Under the pieces are notes generated by a model. It had not been told where the DNA came from, did no database searches, and saw only the letters and a program-made list of their open reading frames with translations. Shown here piece by piece: positions 36,940 to 46,844 of a DNA stretch of 64,000 nt. A program made the position numbers and the translations under genes. The DNA comes from Anaerotruncus sp. MC2020 (GTDB lineage: Bacteria > Bacillota > Clostridia > Oscillospirales > Ruminococcaceae), in assembly GCA_000701945.1 (NCBI GenBank), contig KL370840.1, positions 832,113-896,112 on the forward strand. The letters are read 5' to 3'. How positions within the stretch are numbered: position 1 is the first letter of the stretch; every line of letters begins with the position of its first letter.

Positions 36940-37827
36940 TTACGCTTTTGAAAGATCAATACCATTTTTGATTTCAATGGCACGCTCCTCGCTGATTCCG
37001 CACTTTTCAGCGTAATTTAGCCAATCAGAGGCGACGGCTTGTGTTTTGGATATAGCCTTACGGCAAAACTCCGAAGTCAGTCCCATAGACTTGCCGCTGG
37101 CAATAAGGTCATTGGCTGTTATGCCCGAAGTTTTGCCGCTTATGGACATCTGATGCTTTGAGATCCATCTGTTATCAGGGTTATACGCAAAGGTCAGGTC
37201 ATATGCAGGAGAGAGTTTCCACTCCCCTTTTCGGTTCATCAGGAACGAAAAGTTCTTGACATGATCGTCGCAGTTGCCTCCAAGCACTGCGAACGCCATA
37301 CGCCTGAATATCTGCTCTACGCCGCTTTTGCCTATTCCAAGCCGTTTGGCGTAATCAACGTATAATTCATAACTGCAAACATTCGGGGTATTATAGTCGA
37401 AATGTCCGAGTGCTGCCAGAGTCTGCATATGTACCTTATCGCCGTTTACACGGTCAAATCGCTTAGTCATGAAATGATGAAGTCCGTCTTTATCGTAAAT
37501 TCGGCACTCGTTCATTTCAATCCTGAGATCTATAGCCATAAGGTAATAGGCGTATTCAATAAGCGAATACTGCTTTTTATCGGCTAGGTTGTGGTCGCCG
37601 TTGCCTGATACTCCATCAAATTTTATGAGCCAGTAATCAAAGCCTTTACCTGCATCAACCTGTCCCGACTTGACTTCACCGGTTCTCTCGTTCCAGGCGA
37701 CGATTGCTTTAGCTCTTGCGCCGCCTGCCGAAGAACCTATCTCCAGCAGCTGCATTATGCTTGCTTCCTTATCGGACAGCACAGCCACTTCTTTGCCTGA
37801 TAATACCTCAGATGCAAGTCTTGTCAT
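36940..37827 (-). pseudogene. HipA-like Ser/Thr kinase, N-terminal region missing
   Basis: A 295-residue frame covers the kinase part of HipA toxins: GSSAGGARAKAIVAW (P-loop-like Ser loop), KFDGVSG, MTKRFDR, the catalytic GGNCDDHVKNFS, and SPAYDLTF (metal-binding Asp). HipA proteins usually have a further 100-130 N-terminal residues (HipA_N); here the start is an ATG inside the tail of another gene and has no RBS. The upstream gene reads to within the first codons. Loss of HipA_N probably disturbs its binding to HipB, but kinase residues look intact. Confidence 0.7.
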
Positions 37828-38008
37828 TCTTGTCTTCGTACATAAGGTCTCTGGCAGCAGTTATCGCTTCATGCTCCTGATATGGGTTTGCTTTCAGCCT
37901 TTCAAAGTCTGAGTGAGGCAGGAATACCCATTTCTCAACCTCACAGCGTTTGGTGTTGTGGTCGGAAGCCTTATGCATCAGCTTACCGCTCATAGTGTAT
38001 TTGTCCAT
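37808..38008 (-). CDS. Small element protein, copy B, ending in hipA relic
   Basis: A 66-residue protein starting MDKYTMSGKLMHKASDH with RBS AGGAGGAAAAAAT. It continues KWVFLPHSDFERLKANPYQE and stops 20 bases into the hipA frame. Its first 14 codons match the fragment at 22495. Whether the whole ORF is native or a fusion to hipA leader sequence cannot be decided. Function unknown. Confidence 0.5.
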   Translation of the reverse strand: MDKYTMSGKLMHKASDHNTKRCEVEKWVFLPHSDFERLKANPYQEHEAITAARDLMYEDKNDKTCI

Positions 38009-38506
38009 ATTTTTTCCTCCTGAAAGAATTATTCCATAGACAGCAGGCGTGATCTGCTTTCTATGTATCTGCCACAGGAGGCTCACAAATCGTTCACAGT
38101 GCCTTTTACTGTCATCGGTGGTGAGTTTCTCGACCTGCTGCCGATGCCGTCGAAAAAGGCTCAAAATCGCTGATAGGGTTTCTATCACTTGGCTTTTGGG
38201 AAAACAAAAAAGAACTCGATTCCAGCGTTTTCACATTTCGTGAAAACCACTAAAACCGAGTCCGAAACTTTGTGTACTATTTTTAGCTGAAAAATCTGAG
38301 ATTAGCCGGTATATCGACCTTTGAAGAGCTCCAAAACTACCTTTGTGGGGGTTCAACTCCCTAAAAAGCCTTAAAACACCCCAATGTCATCCCTCATTTT
38401 TTCAACAACTTTTCTGAAATTCGGGTAGCAAAAAAGCCCGATATTTCGGGCTTTTTCTGCATTGTCATACATTTAGTCATGACGATATGGCAGGGGCAGA
38501 AGGACT
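37990..38506. repeat. Duplicated ~520-bp module, copy B
   Basis: Second copy of the module at 22455-23001: small gene start, GCAGGCGTGATCTGC hairpin, terminator with GTTTTCACATTTCGTGAAAAC, a GGGGGTTCAACTCCC T-arm-like stretch, terminator AAAAAAGCCCGATATTTCGG with GGGCTTTTT, then TTTAGTCATG and ATATGGCA. Here the module ends in tRNA-Trp sequence rather than the 29-base repeat. Confidence 0.75.
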
Positions 38507-38534
38507 TGAACCCTCGGCACGCGGTTTTGGAGCC
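38488..38534 (-). other. 3' fragment of tRNA-Trp (CCA), att-like
   Basis: On the minus strand the sequence reads CTCCAAAACCGC (anticodon loop with CCA), a variable region, GAGGGTTCAAGTCC (T arm) and TTCTGCCCCTGCCA (acceptor 3' end with encoded CCA). The D arm and 5' acceptor strand are missing: upstream sequence departs at the anticodon stem. Integrative elements commonly carry such a tRNA 3' end at one attachment site. It is not a functional tRNA gene. Confidence 0.7.
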
Positions 38535-38826
38535 ATGCCGGACGTTTTTCAGGACGTGTCAGCACATTCCAATTGATGTCGGAACGTATCAGCCTATCAG
38601 GCGATAAATGGCTGTGTTTAGCCAAGTGTGAAAATCTAAGCTCCGCAAATGCCTATATTAACGTATTTGACTGATAGCAACATCTGAGCAAAAATCGTGA
38701 AAAAAAGTCTCAAAAGTGTTAGAAAAGTGTTAGATGCGATTGTGAACGGTTTTTGTGTACACCGTTAACGAAATATGTATAATTCCGCTTCAGCAACAAA
38801 ATAAATCTGAGGAATGAGGAAGTATA
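38535..38826. other. Intergenic between tRNA-Trp fragment and HTH gene
   Basis: No gene seen. It includes a run of GTGTTAGAAAAGTGTTAGATG direct-repeat-like sequence near 38715-38735 that could be an integrase or regulator site. Confidence 0.35.
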
Positions 38827-39285
38827 ATGAAAGACATAAGTTACACCGATTGGGAGCTAACTTCGGCACAGATCAGGACGGTCGTAAAGCTCCGAAAGCT
38901 GTATTCAAATTACCCTGACGCTCTCGGTACAAAGGACGTAATGAAGATGCTGGGAATCGGCAGAGCTACTGTATTGAACCTGAAAAACTGCGGTATGCTG
39001 CGCCACTATAACTTAGGCAATCGCCTGATATACCCGAAAGAATGGGTGCTTGAGTATCTTGCGGTCTACGCTTTCAGTGACAAGCCAAATGTCCGTGACT
39101 ATCAGCGAGAAGTGCTCCGCTACTGCCGCACTCGCAGGACGATAACCGAGATAGCACAGCATCTCAATCTCGGTGCAGGATTTTGCCGGGACTACCTGCT
39201 GAAACCGCTGTGCGAGCATGGTGAACTGATTTGCGAGCCCGATAAACGAGAAGTGAAACGTCATTGCTATAAGGCAGTCAGATAA
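38827..39285 (+). CDS. Excisionase-like helix-turn-helix protein
   Basis: A 152-residue protein. An N-terminal MerR/excisionase-type HTH (DALGTKDVMKMLGIGRATVL, NLKNCGMLRHYNLGNRLIYP) is followed by a second winged-helix-like half (RRTITEIAQHLNLGAGFCRDYL). Likely a small DNA-binding regulator of an element. RBS TGAGGAAGTATA precedes the ATG. It is close to the tRNA-Trp att-like site, which supports an element role. Confidence 0.65.
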   Translation: MKDISYTDWELTSAQIRTVVKLRKLYSNYPDALGTKDVMKMLGIGRATVLNLKNCGMLRHYNLGNRLIYPKEWVLEYLAVYAFSDKPNVRDYQREVLRYCRTRRTITEIAQHLNLGAGFCRDYLLKPLCEHGELICEPDKREVKRHCYKAVR

Positions 39286-39291
39286 ACAGAA

Positions 39292-39334
39292 AAGCAAGCA
39301 GCTGTTTTTATAATTGGCTGCTTGCTTATTTTTA
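39292..39334 (+). terminator. Rho-independent terminator
   Basis: Perfect 11-bp stem AAGCAAGCAGC / GCTGCTTGCTT followed by a T-rich tail, just past the HTH gene. Confidence 0.85.
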
Positions 39335-39483
39335 TTGTCGGAAGTCAGTGGCTTAAATTTCTCTAAATATAGCCGTAATACGCAACTTATCAATTATTGC
39401 GGAGGACTGATTCTTTAAAAGTTCTCATGAGTTCAACTCTTACGTTTAGTGCCGGTAGTATTCACAAATGATATATCATATTG

Positions 39484-40509
39484 TTACTCTTCTTCAAGTT
39501 TATGAAACTCATCGATTCGCAGCTCACGTTTCAATTCTTCCTCAGTCGGCAGATAGGTAAAATACTTTGAAGCGAATATCTGGTTGTTGCCTTCAGGCAG
39601 AGTGTATTTCACGACAGCATCGTTCTTTTCTGCACACAGCACAATGCCGATAGGCGGATTATCGCCTTCGTTCATAAGTTCTCTTGTGTAGTAGTTGACA
39701 TACATCTGCATCTGTCCCAAATCCTGATGTGTCAGCTTATCAGTTTTCAAATCAAACAACACAAAGCATTTGAGGATATAGTTGTAAAAAACAAGGTCAA
39801 TGAAAAAGTCCTGACCGTCAAGTGTAAAGCGCTTTTGCCGTGATACAAAGGAAAATCCACGTCCAAGCTCTAAAAGGAACTGCTGTAAGTGGTCTATCAG
39901 AGCTTGTTCAATGTCGCTCTCATACACATGAGTATCGGGCTTTATCTGCAGAAACTCCATGATATAGGGGTCTTTGATAGCTTTTTCATATTCGGGCTTC
40001 GGCGTGCTGGTCTGTATCTCCGCCGCCACCGAGGACTTGTCCTTGCTTGCAAGCAGCCGCTGATAGTACATTGTATTGATCTGTCTTTCAAGCTGGCGGA
40101 CGCTCCACGCTGATTTTGCACATTCTTCTGTATAAAAATCACGGGCAGACTTATCGGCAATCTTCATAAGTATGCGATAATGCGACCAGCTTAATTCGGC
40201 ACACAGTGTGTGCCGATTCGGGAAACAGCTATAAAACTGGCGCATTGCCCGCAGATTTCGCTCTGTAAAGCCTTTTCCGAATTCGGCGGTAAGTTTGTCA
40301 GATAGGTACTTCAAAAGATTATTGCCATACTCAGCTCTGTCATTTTCTCCGCAAGCCTTGTATATCTGCTCGCCAATCTCCCAGTAAGCAATTACCATTG
40401 CAGTATTGACAGCGGCATACACTTTATTTTGCGCTGTTATAACAAAAGAACGTATGGAAGTATATATATCCTCTGAATTGCTCTCAGATTTTATGATTTC
40501 ATTATCCAT
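39484..40509 (-). CDS. YhcG/DUF1016 PDDEXK nuclease family protein
   Basis: A 341-residue protein. The N-terminal DUF1016_N helical part (AVNTAMVIAYWEIGEQIY, FGKGFTERNLRAMRQFY, ELSWSHYRILMKI) and the C-terminal PDDEXK fold (RFTLDGQDFFIDLVFYN, CFVLFDLKTDKLTHQDLGQM) are complete; D and the DLK motif form the active site. Such proteins are tied to restriction loci and DNA repair; here there is no R-M partner. The ATG at 40509 is chosen for GAGGGCG upstream; a further in-frame GTG lies 30 bases earlier. Confidence 0.88.
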   Translation of the reverse strand: MDNEIIKSESNSEDIYTSIRSFVITAQNKVYAAVNTAMVIAYWEIGEQIYKACGENDRAEYGNNLLKYLSDKLTAEFGKGFTERNLRAMRQFYSCFPNRHTLCAELSWSHYRILMKIADKSARDFYTEECAKSAWSVRQLERQINTMYYQRLLASKDKSSVAAEIQTSTPKPEYEKAIKDPYIMEFLQIKPDTHVYESDIEQALIDHLQQFLLELGRGFSFVSRQKRFTLDGQDFFIDLVFYNYILKCFVLFDLKTDKLTHQDLGQMQMYVNYYTRELMNEGDNPPIGIVLCAEKNDAVVKYTLPEGNNQIFASKYFTYLPTEEELKRELRIDEFHKLEEE

Positions 40510-40802
40510 AGGGTTCGCCCTCATTTCCTGATGATACACCTATTATACCATACTTAGCCCTATTTTTCAAGAGATTTCTCGGCAAACATTCCATAAACAA
40601 AGTGTATTATTCGACAATATAATATTGCCGAAAGCTATAGCAATTGTATGTTCTCTTGTGATATTGTAGTATACGAGTATAAAAATAACGATTCAGAGAA
40701 TCTTGTTTCGGAACAACTCTCAGTTAATGATAAAACACTGATTTATTATTACTATGAATATTTGATTTTACATCACAGTCTTTTACTAACACATTAATAA
40801 GG

Positions 40803-40840
40803 AAAACTCGCTTGCAGCTATTCTGCAAGCGAGTTTTTTG
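40803..40840 (-). terminator. Terminator of eno
   Basis: Perfect 15-bp stem AAAACTCGCTTGCAG / CTGCAAGCGAGTTTT; the tail TTTTCC is on the minus strand and TTTTTTGG on the + strand. Confidence 0.9.
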
Positions 40841-40856
40841 GGTAGGAGACCTATTA

Positions 40857-42176
<1,320 letters not shown>

Positions 42177-42286
42177 TTATGATTTATTTAATGTGAGTAT
42201 TCACATTATTGACGGTGCAGGCTCGTTGTATTCAGGATATCGCACTTATCCTGCTTCTGAAAGGAGCCTGCTTATAATGATCTTAT

Positions 42287-42339
42287 TGTTAGATTTCTCT
42301 AACAGATATTATTATATCATTTTGAAACCATCTTGTCAA
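42287..42339 (-). promoter_or_regulatory. eno promoter with palindrome at the transcription start
   Basis: On the minus strand TTGACA (42339-42334), 17-base spacer, TATAAT (42316-42311), then the palindrome TGTTAGA GAAA TCTAACA (42304-42287) at the expected start point. It may be an operator or a 5' RNA stem-loop. A further GTTAGTATATAC motif lies upstream near 42353-42364. Confidence 0.8.
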
Positions 42340-42364
42340 TTTGAATTACATTATTTGTATATAC

Positions 42365-42582
42365 TAACGAATTTGCAAGAGTAATATTCCAAAGTAATGT
42401 ACAACTCATAAAAAGACTATGATCTGAAACAATACAGTTCGTCTTGTTGGATGCAGTATTACCAAAGAATATAATCTTCCGAATCTCTATCTGCTTTTAA
42501 GATCTCATTATTCGTAGGCGGTGATCTCATTTCATGGTGATATGCACATCATACCATACTTATCCCAATTCTTTATTGGTTT
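42365..42582. other. Intergenic with a relic of a YhcG gene start
   Basis: No gene. From about 42480 to 42570 the sequence resembles the 5' end and leader of the yhcG gene at 40480-40570 (TCTCATTATTCGTAGG, CTCATTTC, TGGTGATATGCACATCATAC). It is likely a worn duplicate of that start. Confidence 0.4.
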
Positions 42583-44316
42583 TTATAGCTTCCAGCTTGC
42601 CGCCTTCTGTCTGTCCGTTACAAATGTGCGATAGATGCCTTCATGCTGCATGAGTTCACTGTGTTTGCCCTGCTGCACGATTTTTCCGCCATCAATAACG
42701 ATGATTTGATCAGCGTGTTCGACCGTTTTCAGTCTGTGCGCTATCATGATTATCGTCTTTTCCTTTGTAAGTTCCTCGATTGCCTTTGTCAGCTCTGCTT
42801 CATTTTCAGGGTCAACATTCGCAGTAGCCTCGTCAAGAATTATAACGGGAGAATCCTTCATTATCGCTCGCGCAATGGAAATACGCTGCTTTTCGCCGCC
42901 GGAGAGACTTGCTCCACCCTCGCCGATAACCGTATCATAGCCGTCCGGCAGGGACATTATAAAGTCGTGGCATCGAGCCTTTTTCGCAGCTTCGATGACC
43001 TTTTCCATAGGTGCGTCAGGCTCGCCGAAGCGAATATTGTTCGCGATCGTGTCCTCAAACAGGTACACCCGCTGGAACACAAAGCTGAAATTCCGCATCA
43101 GACTGTCAAAGCTGTAGTCCTTGACATTTTTGCCGCCGAGGAGAACTTCGCCGCCCTGTACATCCCAGAAACGAGCCATGAGACTGGTCAGCGTGGTCTT
43201 GCCGCCGCCTGATGGTCCGACAATCGCAGTTGTAGTGCGTTCAGGGATTTTAAGGTCAACGCCATTGATGATAGTTCTGTTTTCGTATGCGAAAGTGACG
43301 TTTTTCATTTCGATATCACGGCTTGCAGGCGTAATATCTGCGCCCTCGATATCCATTTCGGGAATAGAGAGTATCTCGCTCGCCTGCTCTACACAAATCG
43401 AAACGCTTCGTATCAATGCGGAGAATCCCGCCATGATATCCAGGCTCTCATAGATCATAAACGAGCTTATCGTCATCATTATGCAGTAAAGAAGCGACAT
43501 ACTGCCATTGATGTAAAAAAACACGGATGCGGCACACATCAAAACGCCTGTCAGCTTCGTAACGATCTCCTGCAAGGTAATGAACGGGATAACACCAAAT
43601 TCCATGTGCGTGTCGCCGTTCTGTTTCGCCTTGATCGCAGCTTCGAGCTTCTTAGCACGTTTGCTGACAAGGTTATAGTTCTTTACCTCGGCAATACCCT
43701 GAATAAACTCAATGACCGCGGCTACAAGTTCTCTGTTCGCTTTCTGTTGAGCAGGTGCGACCTTCCGTGTTGCGTTCTGCATTGTTCCGTTGATAAGCGT
43801 ATAGATTGCAACACCAACGATCAGAAGCAGCCCGATACGCCAGTCAAATATAAAGACGAAGGCCGTAATTACAAATGTTGTCAGAATTCCCTGAGTTGTC
43901 AGCATGACAACTCTTGTTGCTATATCAGAAAGAGCCTCCATTGTGTTCGTGGTTACGCTGGTGATATGCCCGAGACTGTTGTCATTGAAATAGCCCATAG
44001 GCAGGTAGCGCAGGTGCTCCGCAATCTCAATGCGCTTGTTAGAGCAGGAATGATAGCCTGCTTCGGTTTGCAGCATGGTAGTTTTAAGATTGATGAGCAA
44101 TTGTCCAAGTACCGAAGTTGCAAGTATCGCCACAGCTATCCAGATGTTTTTATTCGTCATATTCTCGTCAAGAATGCCCATAACGATCACACCAATTGCC
44201 GAAATGCGAAGAGCCGCGAATATCGCCCTGATAACGCCGAGACCTATCGCAAGATAGAGCTTTTTCCTGTCCTCGGCGTTGCAGAAATCGAAGAATTTTT
44301 TGAGTGTCGTAAACAT
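42583..44316 (-). CDS. ABC transporter, fused permease-ATPase half (YbtQ/IrtB-like), subunit 2
   Basis: A 577-residue half-transporter. Six membrane helices in the N-terminal 320 residues are followed by an ATPase: Walker A GPSGGGKTT, signature SLSGGEKQR, Walker B VIILDEA, H-loop MIAHR. It starts at ATG 44316, overlapping the stop of the preceding ABC gene by one base (TAATG), with RBS AAAGGAGGGAGCATA. The two therefore form a heterodimer. Paired half-size ABC exporters-turned-importers of this type (YbtPQ, IrtAB) move metal-metallophore complexes. Context with NRPS and metal genes supports that, but drug export is an alternative. Confidence 0.85.
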   Translation of the reverse strand: MFTTLKKFFDFCNAEDRKKLYLAIGLGVIRAIFAALRISAIGVIVMGILDENMTNKNIWIAVAILATSVLGQLLINLKTTMLQTEAGYHSCSNKRIEIAEHLRYLPMGYFNDNSLGHITSVTTNTMEALSDIATRVVMLTTQGILTTFVITAFVFIFDWRIGLLLIVGVAIYTLINGTMQNATRKVAPAQQKANRELVAAVIEFIQGIAEVKNYNLVSKRAKKLEAAIKAKQNGDTHMEFGVIPFITLQEIVTKLTGVLMCAASVFFYINGSMSLLYCIMMTISSFMIYESLDIMAGFSALIRSVSICVEQASEILSIPEMDIEGADITPASRDIEMKNVTFAYENRTIINGVDLKIPERTTTAIVGPSGGGKTTLTSLMARFWDVQGGEVLLGGKNVKDYSFDSLMRNFSFVFQRVYLFEDTIANNIRFGEPDAPMEKVIEAAKKARCHDFIMSLPDGYDTVIGEGGASLSGGEKQRISIARAIMKDSPVIILDEATANVDPENEAELTKAIEELTKEKTIIMIAHRLKTVEHADQIIVIDGGKIVQQGKHSELMQHEGIYRTFVTDRQKAASWKL

Positions 44317-46076
44317 TATGCTCCCTCCTTTACTGCCATGTGTGCGTTCCACATCTGAGTATACATCGGCGATCTTTCGAGAAGTTCCCGCTGAGTTCCA
44401 ACAGCTTCTACCTTGCCGTCGTTTATCAGTATTATCTGGTCGGCAGAGGCGATCGTGGACAGTCTGTGCGCGATAACGAGCAGAGTTTTGCCCTGCACGA
44501 GCTTTGCAACGGAGGACTGCACAAGAGCCTCATTTTCAGGGTCTGTATAAGCTGTCGCCTCGTCCAGGATAACGACAGGAGCGTTTTTAAGCATGGCTCT
44601 TGCAATGGAAATTCGCTGTCTTTCGCCGCCCGAAAGGTGTCCGCCTGCACCTCCGACAACGGTCTGATAGCCGTGTTCGAGCTGCATGATGAAGTCGTGG
44701 CAGCCGCAGGCTTTTGCCGCGTTCATCACATCTTCGTCGCTTGCATTCGGGGAGCCCATGCGGATATTGTCCATTATCGTTTCATCAAACAGGTAGTTAT
44801 CCTGCGAAACATAGGCGATATTGCGGTTGTACTCGGTAAGCGGGATCTTGCGGATATCCACTCCGCCAAATGAAATGCTTCCGCTGTCAACGTCCCAGAA
44901 TGAAGCTATCAGCTTTGCAATAGTGGACTTGCCCGAGCCCGAAGGACCTACGAGCGCATTGACTGTTCCCTGCTTGATATTCAAGTTGATACCGTGCAGG
45001 ATCTCCTCGTCCTTATATCCGAAATGTACATCATTGAGAACGATATCAGTACCGCTGGGCTTTTCGGTCAGCGTATCGGGACGTATAAGCTCCTCGCGTT
45101 CAAGGATCTCCGTAGCCTCGCCGATGATCGTTCCCATTTTCGCTATGCCGTCCCAATAAGATGCAATGGTCATGAACGGCGAAACAAGGCCGAGAGACAG
45201 TATAATAAGCATTAGAAAATCAGGACCAGAAACTGAACCGTTTCGGTAGAATAATGCACCGAACGGCAGCAATCCCAGCAGGAAATACGGCATTATCAAC
45301 AGGGATATATTCTGCCATAGATTGCAGCGGCGCATCCAGTCGATGAAGCAATCAGCGCCCTCTTTTGCCGCGATAACGAACTTTTCGTAGGACGTCTTTG
45401 ACTTGCCGAACGCCTTGATGACCTCGATGCCGTTGATATACTCGACAGCGGTATCGTTCAGCTTTTTCGTTTTGACAACAGTGTTTTCGTAGCTCTCCTG
45501 ACTGCCGACCATCATCAGCATGAAAAATGCCGCTCCAACGGGCACGCATACGAGGGATATGAGCGTCAGCTTCCAGTTTATGGTCATCATATATGCGATA
45601 AGTGCGACGGGCACAAAAGCGTTGGACAGCACCTCGGGAATAATGTGCGCGAGGGTAGTCTCGATAGAGTCAACTCGCTCACATATTATGTTCTTATACG
45701 TTCCACTGGACTGTGACAGCACCGAGCCGAGCGGAAGCCTTGACAGCTTTTCGGTGAGCTGGCGGCGGATATTTGCGAGCACTTCAAATGTTGCCGCGTG
45801 GGAAAGCGTCGTGGAAACGGCATGGCAGACACGGCACAACAGCCAGAACACCGCCATTTTGACGATGCTCGCGGTCAGCAGCGACATATCCTTATCCAGC
45901 GTACCTGCGTGCATTTCGAGCAGCTTCTTCACGATGTCCGCCATATAAAGATACGGCATAAGCCCGAACACGACCTTGCACATTGCCAGCAGAACGCTGA
46001 AAATGTAATTCGGTTTCTTCTGCCCTGCAAATTCGATCACCCAACTGATTGCAGAGCGCTTCTTGTTTTTTTTCAT
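44316..46076 (-). CDS. ABC transporter, fused permease-ATPase half (YbtP/IrtA-like), subunit 1
   Basis: A 586-residue half-transporter. Membrane domain at about 20-320, ATPase with Walker A GPSGSGKST, signature HLSGGERQR, Walker B VVILDEATAYTD and H-loop VIAHR. It is the first ABC gene of the operon and lies 57 bases after tetR. The phrase EATAYTDPENE (rather than ANVDPENE in its partner) shows two distinct subunits. RBS AAGGAGATGCTTTT precedes ATG 46076. A TTAG-N6-CTAA palindrome sits in the gap before it. Confidence 0.86.
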   Translation of the reverse strand: MKKNKKRSAISWVIEFAGQKKPNYIFSVLLAMCKVVFGLMPYLYMADIVKKLLEMHAGTLDKDMSLLTASIVKMAVFWLLCRVCHAVSTTLSHAATFEVLANIRRQLTEKLSRLPLGSVLSQSSGTYKNIICERVDSIETTLAHIIPEVLSNAFVPVALIAYMMTINWKLTLISLVCVPVGAAFFMLMMVGSQESYENTVVKTKKLNDTAVEYINGIEVIKAFGKSKTSYEKFVIAAKEGADCFIDWMRRCNLWQNISLLIMPYFLLGLLPFGALFYRNGSVSGPDFLMLIILSLGLVSPFMTIASYWDGIAKMGTIIGEATEILEREELIRPDTLTEKPSGTDIVLNDVHFGYKDEEILHGINLNIKQGTVNALVGPSGSGKSTIAKLIASFWDVDSGSISFGGVDIRKIPLTEYNRNIAYVSQDNYLFDETIMDNIRMGSPNASDEDVMNAAKACGCHDFIMQLEHGYQTVVGGAGGHLSGGERQRISIARAMLKNAPVVILDEATAYTDPENEALVQSSVAKLVQGKTLLVIAHRLSTIASADQIILINDGKVEAVGTQRELLERSPMYTQMWNAHMAVKEGA

Positions 46077-46095
46077 AAAAGCATCTCCTTATATA

Positions 46096-46109
46096 TTAGT
46101 ATATACTAA
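46096..46109. promoter_or_regulatory. Palindrome between tetR and the ABC pair
   Basis: TTAGTATATACTAA, fully symmetrical, in the 57-base gap. The same motif with two changes overlaps the -10 of the divergent operon at 47138-47151. Its TTAG-N6-CTAA form equals the core of DtxR/IdeR-type metal-regulator boxes. Confidence 0.5.
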
Positions 46110-46133
46110 CCTTATATCAAAAGAAATTCGGCA

Positions 46134-46751
46134 TTAAATGCCGAGTATCCTTTTCCAGCCTGCCGAAAAGAAAGCGTCCAAAGTCTCCGCATAATGCATC
46201 GCTTCCTTGCGGCTGAAATCGTGTATCACAGCCTCAAACAGCGCCGAGACATTCGCCGTCACCAGCATATGGAATTCCTGCTTTGAAAGCTCGTTTACGG
46301 TCATATCATACTGCTTCATGCGTTCGAAATAATCAAGCGTGGAGCGCTCCTCAAGCTGTGCCATATCGTGAACGAAGCTCTCGAATCTCGTCCCCTGCGA
46401 GCGGCAGACAAGCAGCTTGAACACCTCGAAATGGTCGTAGATAAAGCTCATCAGCCACTTGGTCTCGCTTTCGCTCTCGTTCCATAGCTGCTGCACGTCT
46501 CCGCACTTCATGACTTCGTAGCCCTGCTCGCAGAACTCCTGATACTTCGCCATAAGCTCGCTTATCGTCGGCTCCACAAGCGCCGCAAACATCTCCTCCT
46601 TGTTTGGGAAATGCCTGTAAAGTGCACCGACTGTCAGCCCGACCTCGGCGGCTATTCTTCGCATTGAAGCATTTTCAAAGCCGTGTTCCATGAATTCCCT
46701 GACTGCCGCTGTGATGATCTTCTCATGTGCTTCGGTTTTATCTCTTGGCAC
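46134..46751 (-). CDS. TetR/AcrR family repressor
   Basis: A 205-residue regulator. N-terminal HTH (KIITAAVREFMEHGFENASM, RRIAAEVGLTVGALYRHFPN) and a C-terminal helical ligand domain. The GTG at 46751 is preferred: GGGAGG lies seven bases upstream, inside an otherwise possible ATG start at 46766. It is the first gene of the operon with the ABC pair, and two palindromes flank its promoter, so it is expected to repress itself and the transporter. The ligand is unknown; a metallophore or intermediate is one possibility. Confidence 0.9.
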   Translation of the reverse strand: MPRDKTEAHEKIITAAVREFMEHGFENASMRRIAAEVGLTVGALYRHFPNKEEMFAALVEPTISELMAKYQEFCEQGYEVMKCGDVQQLWNESESETKWLMSFIYDHFEVFKLLVCRSQGTRFESFVHDMAQLEERSTLDYFERMKQYDMTVNELSKQEFHMLVTANVSALFEAVIHDFSRKEAMHYAETLDAFFSAGWKRILGI

Positions 46752-46775
46752 TCGAAAACCTCCCTTCATCATAAA

Positions 46776-46844
46776 TGAACACTGTTCACATACATAGAAT
46801 ATCACAGAATCAGCCGCTTGTCAAGATACGTGAACAATGTTCAC
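46776..46844 (-). promoter_or_regulatory. tetR-ABC promoter with two TetR operators
   Basis: On the minus strand TTGACA (46824-46819), 17-base spacer, TATTCT (46801-46796). Two copies of TGAACA-N-TGTTCA flank it: GTGAACAATGTTCAC at 46830-46844 just upstream of the -35, and TGAACACTGTTCA at 46776-46788 just after the start point. Perfect dyads of this size and placement are typical of TetR self-repression. Confidence 0.85.

Noticed and set aside
38461..38560. Complete tRNA gene
   Set aside because: Only the anticodon-loop to CCA part of tRNA-Trp is present; the D arm and 5' acceptor strand are missing.
43606..44358. ORF antisense to the ABC transporter
   Set aside because: Composition typical of a reverse-frame shadow; the ABC motifs on the other strand are unmistakable.
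42583..46076. Plain multidrug exporter as sole explanation of the ABC pair
   Set aside because: Still possible, but linkage to NRPS, ZIP, HMA and shared palindromes makes metallophore transport the better fit.
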